A stretch of DNA of 64,000 nt, taken from NCBI GenBank assembly GCA_900770635.1, contig CAAGLB010000140.1:15330-79329 (forward strand), in the 5' to 3' direction. Within the stretch, counting starts at the first letter, position 1; the number at the start of each line of letters is the position of its first letter. Below the pieces are notes generated by a model. That model worked only from the letters and a program-made list of their open reading frames with translations. It was not told the origin of the DNA and searched no databases. This document shows, piece after piece, positions 47,924 to 57,240 of the stretch. The DNA comes from an uncultured Alistipes sp. GTDB taxonomy: Bacteria; Bacteroidota; Bacteroidia; Bacteroidales; Rikenellaceae. Position numbers and translations under genes: made by a program.

Positions 47924-48961
47924 TTACATAGTAAATTCGCCACGAAGCGGTCTGCGCATCAAATCGAGAGTTTCCGCTAATGGCAAATTTTTGCCTAAAA
48001 CGTACATGAGTTTTGTCACTGCGGCTTCCACTGTCATGTCATGTCCCGACACTACGCCAGCCTCCTGCAATGCCAAGCCTGTTTCGTATAGGTGCATCTG
48101 CACTGCGCCATCTTTACACTGCGAGATGTTCACCACAACGACGCCACGTGCCACAGCCTCCTTTACAAGGTCGACAAACCAGCTCGAGGTGGGGGCATTA
48201 CCTGCACCGTATGTTTCGAGCACGACGCCACGAGCGCCACTCTCGAGGAGCATGGCACGGAGAGTAGCAGGACGAATGCCAGGGAAGAGCTTGACCACAA
48301 CGACATCATTCGACAATGACTCGCTTATGCGGAACTCGTCTGAGAAGTCGGGGGCGTAAGGGGCAATGTTTGATGTGTTGTACTGGATGTTTACACCCAC
48401 ATCGGCCAACGGATGGTAGTTGAATGATGCAAAGGCGTTGAGGGCCTCGGCACTAAACTTTGTTGTGCGGTTGCCTCGGAACAATCTGTTTTGGAAGTAA
48501 AGGGCCACCTCGGGGACCATTGGAGCGCCATCCTCGGTGCGGGCGCCTGCAATCTCAATAGCGGTGATGAGGTTCTCACGACCATCGGTGCGAAGTATGC
48601 CGATAGGAATCTGGCTACCTGTGAATATCACGGGCTTAGCCAAATTCTCGAGCATGAAGCTCAGTGCCGATGCCGAGTACGACATGGTGTCGGTGCCGTG
48701 CAGAATCACGAAGCCGTCATAGCTGTTATACTTGTCGCGGATGATGCGGGCGATGTCTACCCAGTTTTCTATCGACACATTCGACGAGTCGATAGGAGGC
48801 TTGATTGTAAATACCTCAATGTCTACCTTTAAGCGTTTTAGCGAGGGAAACTCCTCATATATTCCGCTGAAATCGAAGGGGACGAGAGCACCTGTTGCCT
48901 CGTCAGTCTTCATACCGATAGTACCACCGGTATATATTATAAGTATCGAAGATCGCTTCAT
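47924..48961 (-). CDS. ansA: Type I L-asparaginase
   Basis: A 345-residue cytoplasmic enzyme that hydrolyses asparagine to aspartate and ammonia. It has the first catalytic Thr in IYTGGTIGMKTDE (about residues 8-20) and the second in LHGTDTMSYSASAL (about 87-100), plus VVVNISQCKDGAVQM in the C-terminal domain. There is no signal peptide, so it is of the cytoplasmic type I. It appears monocistronic with its own promoter; the 259 bp downstream of its stop, up to exbB, hold nothing recognised. Confidence 0.93.
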   Translation of the reverse strand: MKRSSILIIYTGGTIGMKTDEATGALVPFDFSGIYEEFPSLKRLKVDIEVFTIKPPIDSSNVSIENWVDIARIIRDKYNSYDGFVILHGTDTMSYSASALSFMLENLAKPVIFTGSQIPIGILRTDGRENLITAIEIAGARTEDGAPMVPEVALYFQNRLFRGNRTTKFSAEALNAFASFNYHPLADVGVNIQYNTSNIAPYAPDFSDEFRISESLSNDVVVVKLFPGIRPATLRAMLLESGARGVVLETYGAGNAPTSSWFVDLVKEAVARGVVVVNISQCKDGAVQMHLYETGLALQEAGVVSGHDMTVEAAVTKLMYVLGKNLPLAETLDLMRRPLRGEFTM

Positions 48962-48999
48962 AGCTGAAGGATAATCGGCTTTAATGCCAATAATCCTTA

Positions 49000-49007
49000 C
49001 AAAGATA
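49000..49007 (-). promoter_or_regulatory. -7 promoter element for ansA
   Basis: Reads TATCTTTG on the minus strand, 38 bp upstream of the ansA ATG. Confidence 0.5.
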
Positions 49008-49080
49008 TGAATAATTTGGAAACAACGATGCTATTTATGCAAAAAAATGGCGATAAGCCTCCACTTTTTATGCATACACA

Positions 49081-49863
49081 CTACTTGGCTATACCAAAAA
49101 TATGCTTTGCGTTAGCCGTTGTTATGCTATCTACCTCGTCAAATTTAAGCCCCTTAATCTCGGCAATCTTGCGACACACATGTTCTACGTATGCTGGCTC
49201 GTTGCGCTTGCCACGATGAGGTGCGGGGGTGAGGTATGGCGAGTCGGTCTCGAGTAGTAGTAGCTCCATAGGTAGCTCCTCGACGACCTTGTTAAGTCCT
49301 GAGTTTTTGAATGTTACAACGCCGCCGATGCCAAACTTAAACTCGCCCATACGTTCCAACTTACGTGCCATCTCGGCGCTGTCGGCAAAGGCATGAAATA
49401 CGCCTTTGAGGCCACGACCTCGGTATGTGGCTATGGCGTCGAGCATCTCGTTGTATGCCGAGCGGGTGTGGATCACTACGGGGAGATCGTGTTGCAAGGC
49501 CATCTCTAATTGTGCGTGTAGTGCCTCTCGCTGCTCACGATAAAACTCCTGACTCCAATATAGGTCGAGGCCTATTTCGCCTACGCCCCACAACTTTACG
49601 GGGGCGCTGTGTAAAAGGCTCTCAACTTTGTCTAACTCGCTTTGCCAGTGAGGGTTGTCGTTTACGGATGTGGGGTGTAGTCCCGCCATGGCAAGACATC
49701 GCTCAGGCTCGGCCTCGGCCAGCTCAAACATGCGGCCACGACTCTCTGAGTCGATATCGGGGAGTAGCATCAGCTCAACGCCAGCGTTCCAGGCACGCTC
49801 GAGGACCTCGCCTCGGTCGGCATCAAACTCCTTGGCATAAATATGTGAGTGGGTATCGATCAT
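49081..49863 (-). CDS. tatD: TatD-family deoxyribonuclease
   Basis: A 260-residue metal-dependent hydrolase of the TatD family with 3'-5' DNA exonuclease or tRNA-editing type activity. Motifs: DTHSHIYAKEFDADR (metal-binding HxH), GVGEIGLDLYW, LPVVIHTRSAYNE, GVFHAFADS and LLETDSPYLTP. It belongs to a minus-strand run with dprA (12 bp upstream), both connected to DNA processing. The length is normal for the family. Confidence 0.94.
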   Translation of the reverse strand: MIDTHSHIYAKEFDADRGEVLERAWNAGVELMLLPDIDSESRGRMFELAEAEPERCLAMAGLHPTSVNDNPHWQSELDKVESLLHSAPVKLWGVGEIGLDLYWSQEFYREQREALHAQLEMALQHDLPVVIHTRSAYNEMLDAIATYRGRGLKGVFHAFADSAEMARKLERMGEFKFGIGGVVTFKNSGLNKVVEELPMELLLLETDSPYLTPAPHRGKRNEPAYVEHVCRKIAEIKGLKFDEVDSITTANAKHIFGIAK

Positions 49864-49875
49864 ATCTTCGTAGTG

Positions 49876-50979
49876 TTATATTACTTCGTATCGTTTGCCA
49901 GGCAGCGCACGTATCACCCCTTTGAACTCCAAGTCCATTACGACCATCGACAACTCGCCCATGCTGAGGGCTGTGGCGTTGAGGAGGTCCGACCATTCGA
50001 CGATAGCCTGGCTACGCATAGCCTCAACAACGAGGCGTTCCTGCTCGCTAAGCTCAATGTCGGGCTGATTTGTGTCGTTGCTCTCGGCAATGTTTGTGCT
50101 TCGGCATAGTCCTACATCCTCAATTATGTCGTCGGCAGTGAGCACTAAGCGTGCCTTGCCCGAGCGTATCAGGTTGTTTGTGCCAAACGATGTGGTGTCT
50201 GTTATTCTGCCTGGCACAGCCATCACTGTGCGGTTGTAGCTGTCGGCAATATCGGCTGTCGAGAGCGATCCACCAGATGCTGGCGACTCGACAATCACCG
50301 TTCCGAGGCTCATGCCAGCTATTATGCGGTTGCGAGATATGAAGTGTGCGCCGTTGTTGCGTGTCTGCGAGCTGAGCTCCGATACGATGGCACCACCCGC
50401 TTTAAGTATCTCACGAGCAAGCGTTTCGTGTGCCGTAGGTATAATCTTGGGAAGGCTGCTTGGCACTACGGCCACTGTGCATACGTTGTTTGCGAGTGCT
50501 GCACGATGGCATGCGCTATCTGTGCCATAGGCAAGGCCGCTGACGATGCATAGGTCATGAGCCTCGCTGGCCAAGGCTGCTATAAGCTGGTTGCAGATGT
50601 GTACGCCCGAGGGCGACACCTCACGTGTGCCCACCATAGCGAGTGTCTGCTTGCATAGTGCATCGACGTTGCCCTGAACAAACAAGACGTGGGGCCTATC
50701 GGCTGTTGCACGTAGTGGCTCTGGGTATTCGTCATCTGTTGCAGCTATTGTTCGTATGTCGTGTTTTTGACAATATTTTATCTCGCACTCGGCGTTGCTC
50801 ATGCCCTCTTGGGCAATTATGCGCTTGGCGAGGTCGTCACGCAATCCTGCACCTTCGATAAGCTCGCTCAGCGATGCGCTAAATATTCTCTCTGCCGAGC
50901 CGAAGTACTCGACGAGGTGCGCTGCGCCTATGCTGCCAATCCCTTTTGTGAAATATAGTGCAAGATCCTCAATGGTCAT
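49876..50979 (-). CDS. dprA: DNA-processing protein DprA
   Basis: A 367-residue protein that binds single-stranded DNA and loads RecA during natural transformation. The Rossmann-like core shows LAMVGTREVSPSGVH, IVSGLAYGTDSACHRAAL and NRIIAGMSLGTVIVESPASG; the C-terminal 70 residues are a winged helix (ALSMGELSMVVMDLEFKG). An N-terminal helix-hairpin-helix region is also present. The MATE gene lies 12 bp upstream and tatD 12 bp downstream. Whether this organism is naturally competent is not shown. Confidence 0.95.
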   Translation of the reverse strand: MTIEDLALYFTKGIGSIGAAHLVEYFGSAERIFSASLSELIEGAGLRDDLAKRIIAQEGMSNAECEIKYCQKHDIRTIAATDDEYPEPLRATADRPHVLFVQGNVDALCKQTLAMVGTREVSPSGVHICNQLIAALASEAHDLCIVSGLAYGTDSACHRAALANNVCTVAVVPSSLPKIIPTAHETLAREILKAGGAIVSELSSQTRNNGAHFISRNRIIAGMSLGTVIVESPASGGSLSTADIADSYNRTVMAVPGRITDTTSFGTNNLIRSGKARLVLTADDIIEDVGLCRSTNIAESNDTNQPDIELSEQERLVVEAMRSQAIVEWSDLLNATALSMGELSMVVMDLEFKGVIRALPGKRYEVI

Positions 50980-50991
50980 ACCCTGGGCTGT

Positions 50992-52440
50992 TTAGTGCGA
51001 GAAGTGCATGTCGTGCTCCATGCGTCGCAACTTACGCACCTGTATATATAATAGTGTGCCTGCAACGATTATCGAGCAGCAGTCGGCAATAGGCATCGAC
51101 ATCCAAGCACCCATAGCGCCGTAGTATTTAGGGAGGATAAGGAGCATGGGTAGCAGGAACAGCAGCTGTCGTGTTGCCGAGAGGAACATGGCCAATGGCG
51201 CACGTCCGATATACTGGAAGAAGCTACCAGCGACAATCTGAAATCCGACAAACGGGAATACCAACATTGCTACGCTAAGGCCCTGAGCTACAACGTCGAC
51301 CATAGCCCTGTCGATGGCGCTATTCGACGAGTTGACAAAGGCTGCAGCAACCTCACGTGGGAAGAAGAAGCCTATCAAGAAGGCTATGGTGGTTACTGCC
51401 GTAGCGCAGAATATTGTATATTTCAAGGCTTTGAGCACACGTCCATACTGCTTAGCGCCATAGTTATATCCGACAATGGGCTGCATGCCCTGGTTGAAGC
51501 CCTGGCCCACCATGATAAAGAGAAGTATCACTCGGTTCATGATGCCGTAGGCGCCAACATAGACGTCACCTACCTCGCTGCCAAATGTCGCTGCCGAGAT
51601 TATGTCGTCGGCGCCATGGCCGCCATATTGCAGCAGTGCCGTGTTCATAAAGCGAGTGACAAACGAGGCACATACGTTGAGGATAAATGGTGCCATACCA
51701 ATCGAGATGATTGCCCCCACGATGCTCTTCTTAAAGCGGAAGCTGCTACGCTTAAATCTTAGGAAGCTCTCCTTCGAGGTGTAGTGGCGTAGTTGTATTA
51801 GAAGGCATATGCTCTGCGATATTACCGTTGCCCATGCCGAGCCCTCGATGCCCCACTTAAACACGAAGATGAATAGTGGGTTGAGGATTGTGCAAAGAGC
51901 TATGGATGTGAGCATTATGTACATCGCCTTGCGGGGATATCCCGAGGCTCGTAGCTGCTCGTTGAGGCCTAAGTAGAGGTGTGTGATGATGTTTCCGAAC
52001 ATGATTATGCGCATAAACCTACGTGCATAATCGAGGGTTTCGGCGCTGGCATCGCCACCAGAGAAGAATACGAGTATCGGGTCGAGGAAGAACAAGAAGA
52101 CGAGCATTATGGATATTCCGAGCGTCAGGTTGAGAAGTACAGCATTACCCAAGATGTGCTCTGCTGCACGCTTGTTTCCCTCGCCCAGACGTATCGATAT
52201 GCGAGCTCCTGCGCCCACGCCCACCATAGCACCAAATGCCGAGGCTATGTTCATGATAGGGAGTGTTACGGCCATACCAGCTATTGCTGCGCCGCCGACA
52301 CCATGACCGATAAATACGCTGTCGATGATATGGTAGAGCGACGATGAGGCCATCGCTATGATGGCTGGAATGGCATAGCGAGCCAAGAGTTTGCCTATCG
52401 AGTCGGTGCCCAACGACACCGTATTGTTTTGTTGTGCCAC
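50992..52440 (-). CDS. MATE-family multidrug efflux protein
   Basis: A 482-residue inner-membrane transporter with twelve hydrophobic segments in two homologous halves. The opening IGKLLARYAIPAIIAMASSS and SVFIGHGVGGAAIAGMAVTL are characteristic of MATE proteins, which export cationic drugs or metabolites using sodium or proton gradients. GQGFNQGMQPIVGYNYGAKQ in the second half is another conserved block. It sits in a minus-strand run between the phosphopantetheinyl transferase and dprA. The substrate is unknown. Confidence 0.94.
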   Translation of the reverse strand: MAQQNNTVSLGTDSIGKLLARYAIPAIIAMASSSLYHIIDSVFIGHGVGGAAIAGMAVTLPIMNIASAFGAMVGVGAGARISIRLGEGNKRAAEHILGNAVLLNLTLGISIMLVFLFFLDPILVFFSGGDASAETLDYARRFMRIIMFGNIITHLYLGLNEQLRASGYPRKAMYIMLTSIALCTILNPLFIFVFKWGIEGSAWATVISQSICLLIQLRHYTSKESFLRFKRSSFRFKKSIVGAIISIGMAPFILNVCASFVTRFMNTALLQYGGHGADDIISAATFGSEVGDVYVGAYGIMNRVILLFIMVGQGFNQGMQPIVGYNYGAKQYGRVLKALKYTIFCATAVTTIAFLIGFFFPREVAAAFVNSSNSAIDRAMVDVVAQGLSVAMLVFPFVGFQIVAGSFFQYIGRAPLAMFLSATRQLLFLLPMLLILPKYYGAMGAWMSMPIADCCSIIVAGTLLYIQVRKLRRMEHDMHFSH

Positions 52441-52458
52441 TTGCTTTGTCTGTTTTCG

Positions 52459-53040
52459 TTATTTATCTTCGCAAAAATATGCTACTGCCACTACTGCGTC
52501 GTCGTCATGCTTTATCTCGACAAGTGCTCGACAGTTGCCGCCTATGAGTGCTGCTATTGTCTGAGTGTCAGTATTGTAGCTTTGTAGCTGTATGTCGCCT
52601 ATAAGCTCTAAGCCCTTGCGGCCATATAGCTTGTATAGTGCCTCCTTAGCACACCACGCCATTGCTGGCCAGTGCTTGTTGCTGGTCACGTGTCGCTCCT
52701 CGATGCTCATGTAGCGAGAGGCAACATGCTCGAAATCACGCTCTATGGACTCAATATCTATGCCCACCACCGTATCGGAGATGGCCACAGCCACACGTCC
52801 TGCGCCATGAGCCACGCTTATGTGCGTATTGGCAACATCCACTATGGGTGCTCCCACCTCATTGTACTCTATCAGGGTGTTACGTCCCAGCTCTCGGCGC
52901 ACCACACGACGCCATGCCAGGTGTTCGGCACGTCGTTGTTCGTTCTGAAAACGTGATGCCGAGGCTACGTCGGCTGCGGTGATGTCGGCATCGCAGCAGG
53001 CATAAACCCAGGGTATCTCCTCTATGATGATTCTACGCAT
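52459..53040 (-). CDS. 4'-phosphopantetheinyl transferase (Sfp/AcpT-type)
   Basis: A 193-residue enzyme that transfers phosphopantetheine from CoA to carrier proteins. Motifs: ISVAHGAGRVAVAI, VVGIDIESIERDFEHVA (GIDxE, metal binding) and WCAKEALYKLYGRKG (WxxKEA). It overlaps the gldE-like gene by 8 bp, so the two are translationally coupled, an arrangement I believe recurs in Bacteroidetes. Because fatty-acid carrier protein usually uses AcpS, this one may serve that role or another carrier protein; neither is shown here. Confidence 0.9.
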   Translation of the reverse strand: MRRIIIEEIPWVYACCDADITAADVASASRFQNEQRRAEHLAWRRVVRRELGRNTLIEYNEVGAPIVDVANTHISVAHGAGRVAVAISDTVVGIDIESIERDFEHVASRYMSIEERHVTSNKHWPAMAWCAKEALYKLYGRKGLELIGDIQLQSYNTDTQTIAALIGGNCRALVEIKHDDDAVVAVAYFCEDK

Positions 53041-54316
53041 CTACCTCCACCTTAACTTTGTCGACACGACGACCATCCATTGTGGCGATGAAGAACTTAA
53101 CGCCATGCGACTGCAACTCGTCGCCACGGCGTGGCAGGTCACGCTTAAGCTCCATCATGAGTCCCGCCAACGTCTCGGCATGGCCCTCGACATCGGCGAA
53201 GGCATCCTCGTCGTAGCCTATGGCACGAATAAACTCGCCTATATGTATCTTAGCGTCAAAGATATAGGTGTTCTCGCCAATCTTCTCGTAGAGGCGGTCC
53301 TCGTCGTCGTCGCTCTCATCCGTAATCTCGCCAACAACCTCCTCCAAGATATCCTCCAACGAGATAAGTCCCTGGGTAGCGCCATACTCATCAACGACAA
53401 TGGCTATGTGAATCTTCTTCTTCTGGAACTTCTTAAGAAGGTCGTCAATCATCATGTGCTCGGGCACGAAATATGGCTTGCGAAGTAGCGTCTGCCACTC
53501 GAAGTCGTCACCCTTGGCGATGTGTGGCAATAGGTCTTTAACATAGAGCACACCACGAACATCGTCGAGGTCGTCGCCATAGACAGGTATGCGTGAGTAG
53601 CCCGTCTCGACGATTGTTCGGCATACCTCGTCGAACTTTGTATCATACTCAATACCTGTGATGTCCACTCGTGAGTGCATGATCTCGACAACTTCGGTCT
53701 GGCCAAACGAGATGATTCCCGACAACATCTTCTGCTCCTCCTCCGAGCCGGTGTCGGTGAGGTCTACGGCATCTGCCAACTCTTCGATAGATATCTCAGC
53801 ACCCTTCGATGCAAGGCGGCTAACACGGCTGCTGGTGCGAATGAGGATGAAGGCAAGAGGGTAGAGTAACCAACGCAACACCTTGAGAGGCAGCGAGAAG
53901 AACAGTGACATCTTAACAGGGTTGGCCTGAGTCAATACCTTGGGCATAATCTCGCCAAAGAGCAAGAGTATGAAGGTGATGACGATGGTTTTGAACACGA
54001 AGTCCCACACGCCGTAGAATACGAATAGCGTGTCGACAATCTGCGTACTGATGATTACCAGGCAGATGTTGACCATGTTGTTTGCCACAAGGATTGTTGC
54101 CAGCAGTCTGTCGGGGTTCGACATTAGGTCGACAACACGCTCTGCTGCGGCATCGGAGCTCGACTCAAGCTTCTCCATGTCGCGTGTTGTGAGCGAGAAG
54201 AAGGCTGTTTCGGAGCCCGAGGCTGTGCCCGAGAGTAGTAGCAGTATAATAGCAATAAGGCTGAGCACAACGAGTGTGCCCAGCTCAATATTTTCGTTTA
54301 GGGTTATAATGTCCAT
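53033..54316 (-). CDS. gldE: GldE-like CNNM/CorC-family membrane protein
   Basis: A 427-residue protein. An N-terminal DUF21/CNNM membrane domain (four helices within about residues 15-190, including SGTASGSETAFFSLTTRDME), two CBS domains (about 205-330, with ITGIEYDTKFDEVCRTIVE and IHIAIVVDEYGATQGLISLE) and a C-terminal CorC/HlyC domain (FIATMDGRRVDKVKVEVDA) match the gliding-associated GldE subgroup of magnesium-efflux-like proteins. Gliding is not implied, as non-gliding Bacteroidales also have it. It follows ftsZ by 6 bp. Confidence 0.85.
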   Translation of the reverse strand: MDIITLNENIELGTLVVLSLIAIILLLLSGTASGSETAFFSLTTRDMEKLESSSDAAAERVVDLMSNPDRLLATILVANNMVNICLVIISTQIVDTLFVFYGVWDFVFKTIVITFILLLFGEIMPKVLTQANPVKMSLFFSLPLKVLRWLLYPLAFILIRTSSRVSRLASKGAEISIEELADAVDLTDTGSEEEQKMLSGIISFGQTEVVEIMHSRVDITGIEYDTKFDEVCRTIVETGYSRIPVYGDDLDDVRGVLYVKDLLPHIAKGDDFEWQTLLRKPYFVPEHMMIDDLLKKFQKKKIHIAIVVDEYGATQGLISLEDILEEVVGEITDESDDDEDRLYEKIGENTYIFDAKIHIGEFIRAIGYDEDAFADVEGHAETLAGLMMELKRDLPRRGDELQSHGVKFFIATMDGRRVDKVKVEVDA

Positions 54317-54322
54317 CCTCGC

Positions 54323-55705
54323 TTAGAACTCAAAAATTTGGTTGCCACCTACGTTTGTCTCCACACTCTCCTCCTGCTTCTGTATAGGGCGGAAGGTTGT
54401 GCGCTGCTGTCTATCGCTCGGAGTGAGGAACTGAGTAGTTATGCGGGTGTAGGCAGGGGCCTTCTTCTGTTGGTGTACGAGCTGATATCTATCCTTTGGA
54501 GGATCGATCTTAGGACCATCTCTGGGAGGGATTGGCGTTTTTATGTGCTCTTTAGAATCATCTATGGGAGGGTTAGGAGCACCAAAAGGATCTGCCACAG
54601 GGTCTACTATGGTAGCTCCCGGGTCGTAGTTGGTTTCGATTTTTAGCTCCTGGCCATCATCAAAGCGTGTGGCAACAACAACCAACTCCAACTCGTCGTC
54701 GGCCAGCGACTTCTTCTCGCTCGCACCCCAGATGATGTTGGCAGCATGGGTGTTGCCATCCTCGTCTTTGAAGCTTGCATGCTTCTGGATATACTCCATA
54801 GCATCTGTCACGTCGTCATGTGTGAGCTTGTTGATGTCTGACACAGCAAAGCTCAACAAGATCTCCCTCGCACCAGATATGTGGTTGTCGTCTAGGAGCG
54901 ATGACGATAGTGCGCCCTCGGCAACCTGAAGAGCTCGGTTCTCGCCCGAAGCGTTGACAACAGACATGTGGGCACGTCCACTACCACGCATAACAGTCTC
55001 AACATCGGCGAAGTCGACACGCACCAAGGCAAACTCAACGGTGATTAGCTCGGCAATACCCTTTGTTGCCATGCCAAGCACATCGTCGGCCTTGCCAAAG
55101 GCGTCGCCAATAGGCAGCCTGCCATAGAGCTTGCGTAGTCGCTCGTTGTCGATGATGAGCAACGAGTCAACCCACTCGTGAAGCTCCTCGACACCCTTCA
55201 CTGCACGCTGGTAGCGTCCAGGGCCCTCCATACGGAAAGGCATGGTCACAACAGCTACGGTGAGAATGCCGAGCTCGTGTGCTATGCGTGCGATGACTGG
55301 TGATGCGCCAGTACCGGTACCACCACCCATACCTGCTGCGATGAAGAGCATCTTCACGTTAGAGGTCTCGAGCAACGAGCGTAGCTGCTCCTCGCTTGCT
55401 ATGGCGAGCTCACGACCTCGGTCGGCATTGTTACCAGCACCAAGACCTGGGCCCATCTGAATCTTGTTCTCTACCTTGCAGTTGGCCAAGGCAGCTTGAT
55501 CGGTGTTACACACGACAAAGTTGACGCCCGTAATGCCCATTGTCTGCATGTGGTTCACAGCATTGCCTCCTGCACCACCTACGCCGATAACCATGATTAT
55601 CGAGTTGGCATCGAGCTTCATGTTCGACTTGGCGTTGTTGTTCGCAATCTGCAAGTCGAAGTCAGCAGCAGCACCCATTGAGTTGTTTATGTTGTTGTTA
55701 GTCAT
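54323..55705 (-). CDS. ftsZ: Cell-division protein FtsZ
   Basis: A 460-residue tubulin homolog that forms the division ring. Motifs: VIGVGGAGGNAVNHM, the GTP-binding GMGGGTGTGASPVIARIA and NIIWGASEKKSLADD in the C-terminal domain. The core ends near residue 335; a 120-residue disordered, Pro/Lys/Gln-rich linker follows, ending in the short terminal peptide NVGGNQIFEF that would contact FtsA. It is the fifth gene of the murG-murC-ftsQ-ftsA-ftsZ order and 47 bp downstream of ftsA. Confidence 0.97.
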   Translation of the reverse strand: MTNNNINNSMGAAADFDLQIANNNAKSNMKLDANSIIMVIGVGGAGGNAVNHMQTMGITGVNFVVCNTDQAALANCKVENKIQMGPGLGAGNNADRGRELAIASEEQLRSLLETSNVKMLFIAAGMGGGTGTGASPVIARIAHELGILTVAVVTMPFRMEGPGRYQRAVKGVEELHEWVDSLLIIDNERLRKLYGRLPIGDAFGKADDVLGMATKGIAELITVEFALVRVDFADVETVMRGSGRAHMSVVNASGENRALQVAEGALSSSLLDDNHISGAREILLSFAVSDINKLTHDDVTDAMEYIQKHASFKDEDGNTHAANIIWGASEKKSLADDELELVVVATRFDDGQELKIETNYDPGATIVDPVADPFGAPNPPIDDSKEHIKTPIPPRDGPKIDPPKDRYQLVHQQKKAPAYTRITTQFLTPSDRQQRTTFRPIQKQEESVETNVGGNQIFEF

Positions 55706-55752
55706 GTTGTTTCGCTTGTGTTTGTTTGCCTACTTAATTCTTGTGCCGAGAA

Positions 55753-57216
55753 CTACCATTCGCCCTCCTCGTCGTTGTTGCCGATTATTGTCGAGCCCCA
55801 TTTGTTGATCTTATCGCCTATCTTCGAGAAGAAACTGTGCTTTGGCTCAGGTTCGAGGTCGTCCTCATCATCAGGGGTATTGGACACTGGGGTGGTTGTT
55901 GGCGGATACCCATGCACTGTATCATTGACTTTTGGTGTAGTAGGTTCTTGTCTGTTCTCACCAGTGTTGTTGTAGTCCGACAAGCCCTTTGGGCTGTTGT
56001 CTGTTACATTTCTTTGTTCCTCTGGCTGCTTTGGACCTAAGCCTACGGTGCATGAGCCTCGCTTAGCACCATATACCAACAATGATGCTACTGTGGCATC
56101 AGCTGGCGAGCTTATGTGCTCGAGCATCGACTCCTCGGTGAAGCCATACTCGGGGTGTACGGTGCGTGCCTCGATGATATCGAGCTCGCGTGAGAAGAGC
56201 TTCTCTATGTCACGCATCTGCGAGCCACCACCTGTGAGCAGGAGTGTGGGCATAAACTTTGAGCCGCAGCCCGCCTCCTTAATCTCGTTACGAATCCACT
56301 TGGCAATCTCATTAAGGCGTGCCTCGATGACTATTGCAAGGTTTTGGCGTAGTATGTTCTTGTTCTGCACACGCTTAGGAGCTTGGAATACGATGATGTC
56401 GTCGATAGCGAGCGCTGCTACTGCCGAGCCATACTGTATCTTGAGATCCTCGATATAGCTTGTTGGTATGGCCAATGTCTGTATGTCGGCGTTGATAGAC
56501 TTTGCGCCAATAGGTATCGATGCCATGTAGCACACCTTGCCACCATAGAGCACTGACACGTCGGTGACGCCACCGCCAAAGTCGACGATGACAGCGCCAT
56601 CCTGCATATCATCGGTTGTAGCTATGGTGTTATGCAGAATCATGGCATTAGGCACTATCTCCTTGACAGTGATGCCGTTGTGTTGCAGACAGTGGCGCAG
56701 ACGGTCGCTCATAGCCTTGTCGCAGAGTATGAAGTTGTAGGTTGCCGAGAGTCGATGGCCATAAGCGCCCACAGGCACTGCCACCTCCTTGTCGTCAATC
56801 TTGTAGCGCAGAGGCTCCATAGCAATGATTGTCTCCAGCGAGTCGGGTAGCTTAACGCTCTTCATGCGGCGGTCGAGCTCGTCGACATCACGCTGGGTAA
56901 CCTGGTTGCTGCCATTTTTAAGGTCGTCTTGAACATATACCGAGTCGGTGACCTTCACGCAACGCACAAAGTCGCCCGAAAGACCTGCATAGGCCTCCGA
57001 AATCTTGATGCCGAGCTCCTGCTCGATACGGCTTTTGGCTGCGACGATGGCTCTGCCCACCATCTCGCTGTTCTCAACACGGCCGGCATTTACACCATCG
57101 ACAGGCTCTGAGACGATACCTCGTATTGTCACCAAGCCATTATCCTCGACATTGCCGACAGCTATAACCACGTTAGACGAACCGACGTCTATTGCTACAA
57201 TCTGCTTACCTTTCAT
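55753..57216 (-). CDS. ftsA: Cell-division protein FtsA
   Basis: A 487-residue actin-like protein that links FtsZ to the membrane. It opens KQIVAIDVGSSNVVIAVGNV (phosphate-binding) and has VIVDFGGGVTDVSVLYGGKV and LLTGGGSQMRDIEKLFSREL. The final 100 residues are acidic and Pro/Thr-rich, ending in an amphipathic-type helix (KHSFFSKIGDKINKWGSTI) that fits the membrane-targeting sequence, here followed by a short acidic end (NNDEEGEW). It is 24 bp after ftsQ. Confidence 0.97.
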   Translation of the reverse strand: MKGKQIVAIDVGSSNVVIAVGNVEDNGLVTIRGIVSEPVDGVNAGRVENSEMVGRAIVAAKSRIEQELGIKISEAYAGLSGDFVRCVKVTDSVYVQDDLKNGSNQVTQRDVDELDRRMKSVKLPDSLETIIAMEPLRYKIDDKEVAVPVGAYGHRLSATYNFILCDKAMSDRLRHCLQHNGITVKEIVPNAMILHNTIATTDDMQDGAVIVDFGGGVTDVSVLYGGKVCYMASIPIGAKSINADIQTLAIPTSYIEDLKIQYGSAVAALAIDDIIVFQAPKRVQNKNILRQNLAIVIEARLNEIAKWIRNEIKEAGCGSKFMPTLLLTGGGSQMRDIEKLFSRELDIIEARTVHPEYGFTEESMLEHISSPADATVASLLVYGAKRGSCTVGLGPKQPEEQRNVTDNSPKGLSDYNNTGENRQEPTTPKVNDTVHGYPPTTTPVSNTPDDEDDLEPEPKHSFFSKIGDKINKWGSTIIGNNDEEGEW

Positions 57217-57240
57217 ACTCTTATATTGCTTTTATCTAAT

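Noticed and set aside
53033..54316. Hemolysin C annotation
   Set aside because: Domain order (CNNM, CBS pair, CorC/HlyC C-domain) matches GldE/CorC-type proteins, not a toxin.
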